Assembly: GCA_017163975.1 (NCBI GenBank)
Contig: JAFFSR010000343.1
Span: 4,286,001 to 4,350,000, forward strand
Direction of reading: 5' to 3'
From: Anastatus disparis
Taxonomy: Eukaryota > Arthropoda > Insecta > Hymenoptera > Eupelmidae
DNA: 64,000 nt
The notes under the pieces were generated by a model that saw only the letters and a list, made by a program, of their open reading frames with translations, was not told the DNA's origin and searched no databases. The number at the start of each line of letters is the position of its first letter. The first letter of the stretch is position 1. This document shows positions 22,942 to 33,501 of this stretch, one piece after another. The translations under genes were made by a program, and so were the position numbers.

Positions 22942-23709
22942 AAGGAGGTCACGTATCTCTGTCCTTTTTTATTCAAATAATTGATTTTTAGCAAAAGCTA
23001 ATAACTTTAGCAAAAAATAAAGAGATAGCCGCATCTTGTATCAGGAAAAGCAAAATTTTCTTTAATAGCAGGCCGAATTCGCTGTCCTTGTCTAATTGAG
23101 ATTTTTGTTATTTACTCAAGTATTAAACGGTGTATCTGCAAATTGAAGGTTAAGCGCAATAGATATTATTATTACAAATATTTATGCACATGAAGAAAAA
23201 AATCTATCGCTTTGTTTTTGAGAAAAGTAAGTAACGCGAAAATATTATAAACATAAACTTTTACTTTGGCGTTACTTACTTTTCTCAAAAACAAAGCGGT
23301 AGATTTTTTTTTCTTGTGCATAGATGTTCATAATAATAATATCTATTGCGCTCGACCTTTAATTTAAAGATACACCGATTAATACTCGAGTAAATAACAA
23401 ACAACTCAATTGTTACTCGGTCGGTATCAGGTTCTACTCCGGCCTCCTATTAATAAGAAAAAATTAATTTTATTACTTCGATTTCGAGAAAACCTTGAAA
23501 AACCAAATTGTTTACCCTAACCTCTGTGTTTTAAGTTTTTCAAGGTTTTCTTGGAAATGAAGCGATAAAATTAATTCTTTCTTATGAATGAAGATAATGC
23601 TTTTTTTGATACAAAATGCAGCGTTCTCTTTATTTTTTGCTAAAATTATTGGTTTTTGTAATAAAATTAATTCTTTGATTAGAAAAGGACAGATATACTC
23701 AACCTCCTC
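22942..23709. mobile_element. TTAA palindromic MITE, subfamily A, copy 1 (interrupted)
   Basis: The left end aaggaggtcacgtatctctg follows TTAA at 22938-22941. The right end ggacagatatactcaacctc precedes a mutated TCAA at 23710-23713. The interior arms aaaccttgaaaaaccaaatt and agtttttcaaggttttct match the intact copy at 32303-32682. A subfamily B element is nested at 23066-23449 in its left arm. Confidence 0.8.
23066..23449. mobile_element. Palindromic MITE, subfamily B, copy 2 (nested)
   Basis: TTAA lies at 23062-23065 and 23450-23453. The ends tagcaggccg and cggcctccta are inverted. Arms include tgtctaattgag, gcgcaatagatattattatt and a tatttatgcac hairpin as in copy 1. The right terminal about 35 bases (ttactcggtcggtatcaggt) have diverged. 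Confidence 0.85.
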
Positions 23710-23739
23710 TCAAGAACAGGCCGTATATCTCTATCCTTT

Positions 23740-24948
23740 CTCCTCCTTGACTTTAGCAAGGCCTTTGACAAGGTTGATCATGTTCTGCTTCTCAAAAAAC
23801 TTCTGCGAATTGGTTGCTCGAGTTCTGTCATTGGGTGGATGGCCTCTTACCTCTCTGGTCGCTCTCAGACGGTGATTTGGCGGAGAGACGATCTGTCTAC
23901 CTTCCGTCCTATCAATATGGGAGTCCCGCAGGGCTCAGTCCTGGGTCCACTCCTTTTTGCTGTCTATGTTGCCGACATCTCTCATGGTCTTGATGACCTT
24001 ATTTCTTACGTACTCTATGCTGATGACCGTCAGTTATATCTTCAATGTCATCCAGATGAACTTAGTAGTTGTAAGGATACCCTTAGCCTTGCTGCTGACA
24101 ACTTGGTGAGTTGGGCATCTGGGAATTGCCTCTCTCTTAATACCTCCAAGACTAAAGCAATCATTTTTGGATCACCGGTTTATATTAATCGCATTTACTC
24201 TCAGACTAGCTATATCAAAATTGGTGAGTCCATGGTGCCTTTTGAGTCATCTGTGAAGAGTTTAGGTGTCTTTTTGGACTCCAAGCTTTCTTGGAAGAGG
24301 CAGGTTACCTCAAACTGTAATCGAGCAAATTCCCTAACGTACCGTCTTAATTTTTTCAGAGGGAGCACTAACCTTCGACTGCGCAAGCACCTGGTTTTAT
24401 CACTTTTGTTTCCTCTTATTGATTACTGCTCAATCGCTCTCTTAAATATTTCAGAGGAGCAAAATCTTCGTTTACAGCGTGCAGTGAATACCGGTATTAG
24501 GTACATTTTCGGTGTAAGAAAAATTGACCACATTTCACCTTATAGACGGACCCTTGGACGGGTTTCCATTAATCTCTATCTGGGTTGCTGCCTTCTGTAT
24601 CGAGTGCTGAGAACGCTAGTTCCGTATTATAATTTCAACGCCTTTAATATAAATGTCGTCACCAAGCCGGTTAGAGGTGAAATACCGCCTCTATCAGTAC
24701 CCAGATTTTCCACTGAAATACTGCGTAAGTCCTTCCACATCACTCTCACCTACTTTTGGAGCTCTTTGCCGAATCAAATTCGTAATTCTGAACCCACCTC
24801 ATCCTTTAAAAACAAGATTCATTTTCACATTTTTGCCATTGAGGGAGAGGGTCATGGTGTTATTAACTATTTTGAAGAAATCATGTTGAATACTGTTTCT
24901 ATTTTTGAATATTTTATTTTATATATTTTGTATACACTTGTTAAATAA
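23740..24948 (+). pseudogene. LINE reverse transcriptase, C-terminal part
   Basis: One open frame of about 400 codons with no start codon of its own, because the element is 5'-truncated. It begins with LLLDFSKAFDKVDH, the motif with the first catalytic Asp. It continues through ASYLSGRSQ, GVPQGSVLGPLLF and the YADD active-site box (LYADDRQLYL), then a thumb/connection region with LSLNTSKTKAIIFGS and LGVFLDSKLSW. The C terminus follows, with WSSLPNQIRNSEPTSSFKNK. The endonuclease and early RT motifs are missing. The reading frame is otherwise undamaged, so the insertion is fairly recent. Clade (CR1/L2/Jockey-like) is inferred from motif style only. Confidence 0.92.
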
Positions 24949-25021
24949 TGTTTTTTGTTAATCAAATTATCTTATTTTGTATTGCATAAGAAATTGTACA
25001 GAAATAAATTAATCTAATCTA
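23740..25021 (+). mobile_element. 5'-truncated non-LTR retrotransposon (LINE)
   Basis: Inserted into the terminal repeat of a TTAA element. The 7 bases atccttt occur at 23733-23739 and 25022-25028, giving a target-site duplication. The 3' end is a short 3' UTR of about 70 bases after the stop codon, closing with repeated taatc units (ttaatctaatctaat). CR1/Jockey/L2-clade elements often have such short tandem tails instead of poly(A). Only the C-terminal half of the reverse transcriptase is left. Confidence 0.9.
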
Positions 25022-25387
25022 ATCCTTTTCTAATAAAAAATTAATTTTTATGCAGAAACTGATAATTGTAGCAAAAAAATAAGAAGAAAGCCCCATTTCG
25101 TACTATAAAAATCAATATTTTCTTTTATGAGGAAAATTTATTTTTATCGCTTTGTTTTCAAGAAAACTTTAAAAAACCAAATTGTCTATTCAAACCTTTA
25201 ATTTTTAAGTTTTTCAAGGTTTTCTTGAAAACAAATTGGTTAAAATAATTTTTCCTCATAAAAGAAAATATAGCTTTTTGTGATACGGGATGGGGCTTTC
25301 TTTTTATTTTTTGCTACAATTATTACTTTTAACAAAAAAATTAATTCCTTGATTATAAAAGGACAGAGATACACGACCTGCTCTTAA

Positions 25388-25768
25388 GAAGGGGCCGAAC
25401 TATCTGTCTTTGTCTAATAGCGTTTTTCATCATTTATGTAAACACTATCCGGTATAACAAGAAAAAAATAGCAGCCCCCGCTAGATATTAGTATAATAAG
25501 TAAATTTTGTAATAACAACCAAATTTTTTACCGCATAGTTTTTGACTAATTAGAGACCTACTAGCAATCTAGAATATAACCTATCTTTTTTTGGTAGGTC
25601 TCTAATTATTCAAAAATTACGCAGTGAAAAAATTTGGTTGTTATTAAAAAATTTACTTATTATACTAATATCTAGCGGGGGCTGCTATTTTTTTCTTGTT
25701 ATACCGGATAGTGTTTACATAAATGATGAAAAACGCTATTAGATAAAGACAGATAGTTCGGCCCCTTC
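25388..25768. mobile_element. TTAA palindromic MITE, subfamily D
   Basis: TTAA lies at 25384-25387 and 25769-25772. The left end gaaggggccgaactatctgt is the exact complement of the right end acagatagttcggccccttc. The arms run almost perfectly to the centre (gctagatattagtataata / tattatactaatatctagc). It shares the left TTAA with the right end of the preceding element. Confidence 0.92.
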
Positions 25769-25785
25769 TTAAGAGATAAAATTAT

Positions 25786-26540
25786 AATACTAAATAACCC
25801 ATAAAATACGAGACTCCTTTCTCACTAAAAAAGTGAATATTTTTCCATATATCTGACTTACAAGGAGAGTATTTGACCTCCGGGAAACGAATTTGGTTGA
25901 AACTGCAGGACATGATTCTTTGATAAAAAAAATTAACCCTTATTTTTTCTTTTGTGCTAATAGGCCCTAGAGGCAACGTTATAGATATTTCTTCAAAAAT
26001 ATAGAGAAAAAAAACGTTTATAAAAACTTGAATAACTAAACAACTAAAACTTTTACGGAAAAACGTATAAAAAATAGAAGAAAGTACAAGTTGAAAACTT
26101 TGATTTGAGCTTTATTGCATCAAAAAAGCTTTTGTAGTTCAAAAATTGTGCCAAAGTGAAAATTACTACATATTTAATAATATTTCTATCATGTAACATA
26201 TAAACAAATTTTTACCCTATTTTATTACCATATTTTAATTACTTGTAACTTATGAACGATATGAGATTTTTTAATGCAACGACACTTGAATTAAAGTTTT
26301 TAACTTGTACTTTCTTTTATTTTTATAAAATTTTCTGTAAGAATTTTAGTTGTTTAGACTTCTTTTCACTATATTTTCGAAAAAATGTCAATATCGTTGT
26401 CTCTAGGGCATATTAGCACAAAAAAACACGAGTTCATTTATTTTGATCGAAGAATCATATCTTACAGTTTTAGCAAAATCCGTTTCCTGGAGATCAAATA
26501 TTTTCTTTCTTAGGGAAAACTGAGACTAAACGGCATAGCC
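25786..26540. mobile_element. Foldback element, about 0.75 kb
   Basis: The left segment 25800-26140 (ctgcaggacatgattctttg, tgtgctaataggccctagag, gtacaagttgaaaact) is mirrored in 26260-26530 (aacttgtactttctt, ctctagggcatattagcaca, gatcgaagaatcatatctta). No coding capacity. The outer ends are degenerate. Confidence 0.7.
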
Positions 26541-26733
26541 CAATTTTTCGGCTGCCATTAGTGCCATCTATATAATAGCCATATAATTTCTTTGAAAATA
26601 TCCCTACTATCATTTCGTACATGATTGGTATGTCAACAATTACTTTGTGTTGATTTCAACAGAGGTTAAAAATTATTTAATTATTAAGTTTGATAGATGG
26701 TAGCAGTCAGAGTGCGTGTAATTTTTTCCTAAG

Positions 26734-26777
<44 letters not shown>

Positions 26778-27462
26778 AGTATATAAACTTATACATTTAT
26801 ATTATAATTAATAGTTTTGCATAGTTCTGCTGTTAAATTTTACTTGTAATAATACAAAATTAATAATTACTTTTTTCTTAACCTTGGGGCAAAATGGAAT
26901 TCTTTATAAATTACATGTTTTTTTTTTTAAAAGGTTTTCTGATCTGTATAATATACTAAGGTCAACCCTAGCAGACAGAGTAAGAGAAATAAAAAATCTG
27001 ATCTTTTACCAGATGGGGAAGTTAAAAGATATGTAAATTCGATTTTGGTTTTTGTTGGAATATGATCTTAGATTTGCCTAGAATCATATCTAAAAGGAAA
27101 ATTCGAGGTGCAAAAACTTCATTTACTCGAGGACCACCGTGTAAGCGTAATTTACTCAAATAGCGGTGCGACAAAGTCGTCGCGTTCGATCAATTCTACC
27201 TCATAATCTCAGGTATTTTACTAAATATTCAAGAAACTATAAGACTTTTAGTTCTAAGTAATTTTATGAATTTTATGGTAACAAAATACAGAAATTTTAT
27301 ATGGAACAAAAGCATGTAAATTAAAAATGCTTAGACTTTTCTTTCCGTGTAGGTGCTCCTAGTAGGTTCTAGAGGCCTAAAGCATCTATAAACCTATTTT
27401 CTGGAATGTGACGTATACGTAACATTAGGGATCAACGACTTACATTGTTAAAAATTTTTGTA
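26541..27462. other. AT-rich DNA with (TA)n and a foldback-family fragment
   Basis: (TA)n at 26736-26774. Bases 27036-27140 repeat the outer part of the 13.8-17.5 kb foldback (tcgattttggtttttgttgg, aggtgcaaaaacttcat, ctcgaggaccaccgtg). No gene seen. Confidence 0.5.
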
Positions 27463-27466
27463 TTAA

Positions 27467-27729
27467 GAAGAGGTCACGTATCTCCGTCCTTTTCTAATCA
27501 AAGAATTATTTTTTTTACAATAACTAATATTTTTAGCAAAAAATAAAGAGGTAGCCCCATCTCGTATGACAAAAAGCAATATTTTCTTCGATGAAAAATA
27601 ATTGATTTTATCTATTCGTTTTCAACAAAACCTTGAAAAACCAAATTGTTTATCATAACCTCTATGTTTCAAGTTTTTCAAGGTTTTTTTGAAAACGAAG
27701 CAATAATGTCGGAGTCAAACCCCCTCCTC
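27467..27729. mobile_element. TTAA palindromic MITE, subfamily A, copy 3 (internally deleted)
   Basis: TTAA lies at 27463-27466 and 27730-27733. The left arm gaagaggtcacgtatctccg matches copies 1 and 4. The right arm is shortened to aatgtcggagtcaaacccctcctc, lacking most of the expected complement. Length is 263 bp against about 380 for intact copies. Confidence 0.8.
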
Positions 27730-27733
27730 TTAA

Positions 27734-28960
27734 GTTATATCATGAATAAACGGTGTGTCAAATCAAGTTCTTTCGCTACAGTAAGAAAATTTGTAATTTT
27801 ATTTTTGTATGTAGAATTTTTTTGATATTGTTGTGGTACTCTTATAAGAGTATGGTATACATGTATATAAGAATGCCGCAACAATATAAAAAAAATTAAA
27901 ATGCACAAAAAATGTTGAGAAAATTTAAGGTTATTCTGCATACAAAAATACACTTTTTTTATTTAGCATTTTTCTATATCTCCTCTCATTAAGCAGATAT
28001 ATCGGAAAAACAAAAAAGACCCTTTTTTTGAACAAAAATCGCTAAATCTCGGTCAATTTTCAACCTAGAAAAAAAACTAAAAAATAAATTTCAAGTTAAG
28101 CAAAATACCTTTAAAACTAGCGGTGTAAAATTTTTCTACCATCATTTTCCGAAAAATGATTCAAATTTAAACACAGGCGAAAAAAAATTTGTTTTTTCTA
28201 TTTTTAAGTCTCAATATTTCCCAGATAAGTACTCAAAATTAAATTGCCAATATACTATTAAAAAGTCTTATGAATGCGTTTAAAATTAGTGGTCATAGAG
28301 TTCTGTACGACCCTTATTTGTTGAGATATGGAATTTTTTAATTAGTACTTTTTTTCTCAAGGGTGGCTCCATTTTATTGGACCCCACTGTACACACATTT
28401 GTGCGGTTCTTTGTCAAATCGATCTTGAAAAAATTTTTTTTGCTAAAAACTTTTTTATATGCTCTTTCTTATGTCCTGAATTACCCTGAATTTTTTTAGA
28501 TTTTTTCCGGACTCATTTTAGAAGATATAGAACATCAAAGTTTGACGTTTCCCTGAATTTTGCGATTTTTGACTATATTTAGTGAATTATAGATCTACAA
28601 CGAAGCATTTTTTACTATAGGTTTTAATGTAGTTTTTTAAGGAAATTTTCTCAATTTAAAATAAAAACATTTTTAAAGCAATATAAGTTTACTATTTGAC
28701 ATATGTCAAATTTTAACTTAAAATTTGAAAATTTTCAAGTTGGGTCAGTTAGACCAACATGAAAAAATTCATGAAAATAGCTTTTTTTAGTAAAAAAGAA
28801 TTGGCATATGTCACAGAATAGCAATGTAGCTGTACTCTCTACTAAAAATTAAAATAGTAGTCAAATTATATTGAAAAACATTTAAAATTACTATGTAACT
28901 CTCATAGTCTGGGAGCCAGCGACCGATTGAGGTCGATGATTTCCTGTCGGCTGAAAACTT
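27734..28960. other. AT-rich DNA, no recognised feature
   Basis: Homopolymer-rich sequence. A short inverted pair (ttgtggtactcttataagag) occurs near 27830. No coding or repeat-terminal structure could be supported. Confidence 0.4.
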
Positions 28961-28984
28961 GTGAACTAGTTAAGAGAATTGTAC

Positions 28985-29325
28985 CCTGTAGCTTAGTGAA
29001 CGTCAGCTGGTGCACCATGGGTGGGTTGGATGACGACAGCCTCCCAAACACGTAAAACAAAATGATTTTGTCATTTCTTCCCGATTGAAATTTTGTCAGA
29101 TGATAATTCAAACTGTACTTTGATAAAAAATAAACGTCAGCTGGGTGTAACATGGTGGATTATACGTCAGCTTGGCACATAAACATGTTAAAAAAAATTT
29201 ATTTTCAGTAATTTCTTCCCACTTGAAAATTTATCAGATGATAGTTTACATGATTCTTTAAATAAACGATACCGTCAGCTGGTTGTATCATGGGAGAAAT
29301 ATCGTCAGCTGATACAGTGAAAGGT
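28985..29325. repeat. Degenerate tandem repeat of about 135 bp (gtcagctgg units)
   Basis: The phrase cgtcagctgg followed by gtgcaccatgg, gtgtaacatgg or ttgtatcatgg occurs at about 29002, 29135 and 29274. A related cgtcagct stands about 30 bases later in the second and third units. Between them, aaaatgattttgtcatttcttccc and ttttcagtaatttcttccc, then ttgtcagatgata / ttatcagatgata, also recur. Confidence 0.65.
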
Positions 29326-29815
29326 GTATCGCAAGAGCCAGACGTAAGCGTCGATCGGCTATTTAAATACACTAATGTACGAGTTTTCTACCAGAATATT
29401 ATTAGCTAATTGTTTTTACTACTTTATCTATTATGTTAATAATCATCTTACGAATTTTCAATCGAGATAAAATAACCCACTTATCCAAATTACCGAAAGA
29501 AAATTTGTTTCAATTCAGGAATGTTCGTTCTAAATGTAATTACTCATAAAATGTCAATAAAATACTCTTGTTCAAAATTTTGTTTCAAAAATGATTGTTT
29601 GATTATATTAATAATTGTAAAAGCGAAGAACCATGGTCTTATATTGCTATTTTATTTAAAATTTTTGAGTATATAACTGACGAGTAAGCACAAAAGGTGT
29701 AAAATAAGAAATATTAAATTCATTAATATTGATAAAAATATTGCTATACAAATGCTTATTATGAAAATTTTAGACTTTGTTAATGAATTTGTATAAAAAC
29801 CTAATTTTTTATGAT
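29326..29815. other. AT-rich spacer
   Basis: Nothing recognised apart from ttttctaccag near 29390, a phrase also seen around 1415 and 13990 in other intergenic repeats. Confidence 0.35.
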
Positions 29816-30687
29816 CAGTGCCGGATTTAGATTTGTTGGACCCTGGCGCACAATTGATGTGGGGGCCCTATGTAAGGAATTCAAAATTGGAAAATAAATT
29901 GTACTAGTTAGTAAATAAAATATTTTTATTTATAACTCTTAACTTTAACCAATTAAAAATTATTAATTTGATGTAAATTTACTGAAATATTTTAACTATG
30001 ATAAAAAATCAGTATGACGTGAAACATATTCTTACCAGAAACAAGTTATATATATAAATTTTTATATAGGTATTCTCATTTTTAGTAATTTTTAGTGTAG
30101 CATATGGTATTTTCAAAAGTTTTAATCTTTAAATTCAATGAGTAAAGAAAAAATCAGATATTTATTAAAGATTTTACCAACAAATCTCGAAGAAAAATTA
30201 TTTTTAAAGAATCTCCTGATATAATGACTATTCTGTTTTTTTACAGAGCTGAATCAAAACCAGAGAAGAAAAAAATTAACTTCAAAAAGATCAAAAAAGT
30301 ATATGTTTTGAGCACGAGACTGTCTGTTAGCTCATCATCAGTAAGATATAGACAGCTCTATCTTAAACACATTAGATGTTATAATCGAAATATACTAGTA
30401 CCACACGGTACATTTTAGTCAAGGAAATGGTTATATTTATCATTATAGATTGTAAATGTTTCTTGCAAGATGCGATACTTTCTCTAGTTGACAAGGCAAC
30501 AATTAATAATTTGAAAATAGTTTAAAAATAATTTTTTTTCGAAATTTGTTCAAAAAACCAATAAAATCTTTAATAAACATATAAAGTAATTCACCAATAG
30601 TAGATTCAAAGTATTAAAAAAACAGATATATTTTATGGGGGCCCATAGTGTAAGTGCCCCAAGTGCCCATAGGTAAATCTGGCACTG
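29816..30687. mobile_element. Non-autonomous hAT-like element
   Basis: The left end cagtgccggatttagatttg and the right end ggtaaatctggcactg are inverted. Inside them, gggggcccta and gggggcccatagtg also pair. The 8 bases tttatgat lie immediately on both sides (29808-29815 and 30688-30695). An 8-bp duplication with CAGTG termini is the hAT signature. The 872-bp interior has no transposase. Confidence 0.93.
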
Positions 30688-31009
30688 TTTATGATAGCGA
30701 ATTGAAAGTGTTTATTATTAAAGAATGTTAAAAAATAAATGATTTTTAAAAATCGATGAATAAAAAAGATAAAAATGACTTTATATAGAAACATCAAAAT
30801 TCTATCAAACAATAAAATCATACCTTTCTTTGAACGCTTTTTATAGTTTTAAATTAGATAAGTAAGTAAATAAAATAATTTTTTTTTTAATTCACGAATG
30901 TTTGCAGTAATGTTAAATTATGTTTTAAAAGTGTTGATAAATTTTTTTAAAAATACTTAAATGAAACCAATCAATTTAAGTCATCTATGTTGTGTTATGT
31001 CTTTTCAAA

Positions 31010-31205
31010 ATTTAATAATTTATTTATTTTTTTATTTATTTATTTTTTTAATTTAACGCCGTTGTATTTATGATATCGTTTTGATGCTAATTAGCGACGA
31101 AGATCGTCAGTGTGCTTATAAACAAAGCACATGTAACGTACAGTGGTGCTTATATCATTTGGCTACCGAGAGCGGGATTTGAACTCGAAATCACGAAATT
31201 ATGAA
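31010..31205 (-). repeat. tRNA-related SINE, 5'-truncated
   Basis: On the minus strand the element reads from a box B (gagttcaaatccc, 31174-31186), followed by gctctcggtagcc and a non-tRNA body (tgacgatcttcgtcgctaat), to a 3' tail of aaataaataaat repeats at about 31015-31060. Box A is missing, so it is truncated or only its 3' half is recognisable. It is not a functional tRNA. Confidence 0.6.
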
Positions 31206-32249
31206 TCCTTTTTTTTCTTTAATATATTTATTCAAAATATACTTTTTTTACAATAACAGAGTATACATAGGTGTTGTGAATAACCTACTGTTTTAACAAA
31301 TATAAATGATTAAACTGTATGGTTTCAAAGATGCTCGCAGTTATGAATTCACAATATATTTTCGGGTATATTATTACAAACATTTCTATATGTAAGCATT
31401 TTGATTGTTATATTATGGGAAATATTCAATCGTTCGAATAATTACATTTAATTAAGATTTTGGAAAAATGATCTATAAAAGATTTACAAAAACCAGAACT
31501 ACTTTACACAGCGTTAAGATAATCTACTGAAAAACTAAAGGAACAAACAATAGAATAAAAAAAAAGGAAAAAAATCATATATAATAACAATATAACAAAA
31601 CTTGATGAAATATATTCAAATAGTCGTACAAATATGAAAATTGAGATTTTAATTTTATTTCATTTAGTAATAAAAGATCTGGTTTTTCTTCGTTGATTAA
31701 ATTCATTAGTCATTATTGAGTTAACATTAGTAAAAATTTAATTAATGTGAGCCATTATTTGTAGGAAGATTATTATCCATTTCAGTGTCAGTGGGTTTGT
31801 ATAAGTTTTCAAATAATACTTGTATTTTCTTCGGTGTTGGCATTGATTAAATTGTTTTCGATATTTCCAGAAAGTTCATTTTCCCCGATAACATTGCCTA
31901 CGCACGATGTCAGAAAAATGACGATATCCGTGCGGCACGCGTGTTGCGTTCGTACATCGTCGTTTTAGCGTAAATTTACGGTCAATATGACGAAAACGCG
32001 TTCGTGCCCAAAAAATGCAGCGAGCACGCCACGAGCATTCCAGCATTGTGCGCTTTGGTATGGCAGCATTTTGAACGCAAATTTCGAGCATATAAAAAAT
32101 GAGGGCATTTTGTATGCGGGATTCCTGCGTATCAGAATTTTCGTGCTTTTGCTTGTAGGTGCACGCAACCTATAAATAAATTTTGAAAGGAATAAAATTT
32201 ACTAAAAATGCAATTAATTTAGAAATTATTTATTGCTATAATATTTCTG
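31206..32249. other. AT-rich DNA with one GC-richer unique block
   Basis: 31206-31850 is AT-rich and featureless. 31890-32170 is distinctly richer in G/C (cgtgcggcacgcgtgttgcg, gagcacgccacgagcattcc) with short open frames on both strands, none resembling a known protein. It may be part of an unrecognised element or an old exon. Confidence 0.35.
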
Positions 32250-32900
32250 TAAAAGACTTATTTACAGTTATTTACAATTTTTTACAGTTATTTACTATTA
32301 AGAGGAGGTCACGTATCTCTGTCCTTTTCTAATCAAAGAAATGATTTTTTCACAAAAACTAATAACTTTCTCAAAAAATGAAGAGAAAGCCGCATCTTGT
32401 ATCAAAAAAAGCAATATTTTCTTTGATAAGAAAAAATTAATTTCATTGCTTCGTTTTCAAGAAAACCTTGAAAAACTAAATTGTCTACCCTAACCTCTAT
32501 GATTTAAGTTTTTCAAGGTTTTCTTGAAAACTAAGCAATAGAATTAATTCTTTCTTATCAAAGAAAATATTGCTTTTTTTATTACGAGATGCGGCTTTCT
32601 CTTCATTTTTTGCTAAAGTTATTAGTTTCTGTAAAAAACTCAATTCTTTGATTAGAAAAGGACAGAGATACGTGACCTCCTCTTAATTGCTATTATTTAC
32701 TATTATTTACTATTACTGACTATTATTTACTTTTTTCAAAATTTTTAGGTTGGTTAATATTGTATTGTTGTTTATAATTATTTACAGTTATATACTATTA
32801 TTTACCGTTATTTCCTTTTACAGATATTTACAGTTTTTCACAGTTTTCTACAGTTATTTACAGTTATTTACAATTACTTACTATTTCAAAATTTTTCGCA
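32250..32900. repeat. Degenerate ttatttacag minisatellite interrupted by a MITE
   Basis: Units of about 10-11 bases (ttatttacagt, ttatttacta) run from about 32250 to 32300 and from 32690 to 32890. The subfamily A element at 32303-32682 sits inside. Confidence 0.75.
32303..32682. mobile_element. TTAA palindromic MITE, subfamily A, copy 4 (intact)
   Basis: TTAA lies at 32299-32302 and 32683-32686. The ends gaggaggtcacgtatctctg and cagagatacgtgacctcctc are exact complements. Arms pair over most of the 380-bp length, including ttgattagaaaaggac, tcttgtatc / attacgaga and aaaaccttgaaaaacta / agtttttcaaggtttt. It is the best reference copy for the family. Confidence 0.95.
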
Positions 32901-32905
32901 TCCCT

Positions 32906-33224
32906 ATTAGGCAGTTTGCTATGCAAGCTCAGAGTAGGTGGCGTTCTGAGCTCTAGCGCTGTCATGGCGGCACACTCCACGTATGTGTGCATGGGTGAGC
33001 ATATACGTGTAGCTGTATGGGTGCAACGACGCGCAACGCTCTACTATTAGGGAAGGGGCTTCCCCCACTACTTTCAGATGTGACGTCATTGAATACACAC
33101 GGATAGACTCATGAATACACTTATACATGTTAACATAGCAAGATTGTCGTAGTGTGACCGCCGTGACAGCGTTAGAGCTCAGAACGCCACCTGCTTCGAG
33201 CTTGCATAGCAAACTGCCTAATAG
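32906..33224. mobile_element. MITE with about 70-bp terminal inverted repeats
   Basis: The left end attaggcagtttgctatgca and the right end tgcatagcaaactgcctaat are exact complements. Pairing continues through gctc..., aggtggcgttctgagctcta and tagagctcagaacgccacct to gcgctgtcatggcggc / gccgtgacagcg. The interior is relatively GC-rich with no gene. Confidence 0.9.
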
Positions 33225-33309
33225 TGGAAAAAACAAATGTGACTTATTGTTAAAAACTATTGAAAAATGTTTAAAAATGATTACAATTGATTATAATTGA
33301 TTATAACTA

Positions 33310-33499
33310 CACTGTAAAGATTTTTTTGTAATTTTTACACACGTAAGTGTTACAGATGAAACACAAAAATTTTGTAAATTTTCTATGTAAAATTATTAAT
33401 TTTTAAATGTTTACAAATATTATTTGTGAATTATAACACAAAAAAAGTTTCATCTGTAACACTTATGTGTGTAAAAATTACAAAAAAATTTTTACAGTG
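33310..33499. mobile_element. TA-flanked MITE, 190 bp
   Basis: The ends cactgtaaagatttttttgt and acaaaaaaatttttacagtg are inverted. Arms include tttttacacacgtaagtgtt / aacacttatgtgtgtaaaaa and acagatgaaac / gtttcatctgt. TA lies at 33308-33309 and 33500-33501, as in Tc1/mariner-type MITEs. Confidence 0.88.
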
Positions 33500-33501
33500 T
33501 A

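Larger units (their letters stand above)
23714..25383. mobile_element. TTAA palindromic MITE, subfamily A, copy 2, split by a LINE
   Basis: The left end gaacaggccgtatatctcta begins directly after the preceding element's TCAA. Its continuation (cttttctaataaaaaattaa) appears only after the LINE, at 25023. The right end, ggacagagatacacgacctgctc, stops at TTAA 25384-25387. Interior arms gaaaactttaaaaaaccaaatt and ttttcaaggttttcttga are present. Confidence 0.8.

Noticed and set aside
31876..32175. Overlapping short frames on both strands in the GC-richer block
   Set aside because: Open on both strands, no recognisable domain, no splice partners; composition alone explains them.
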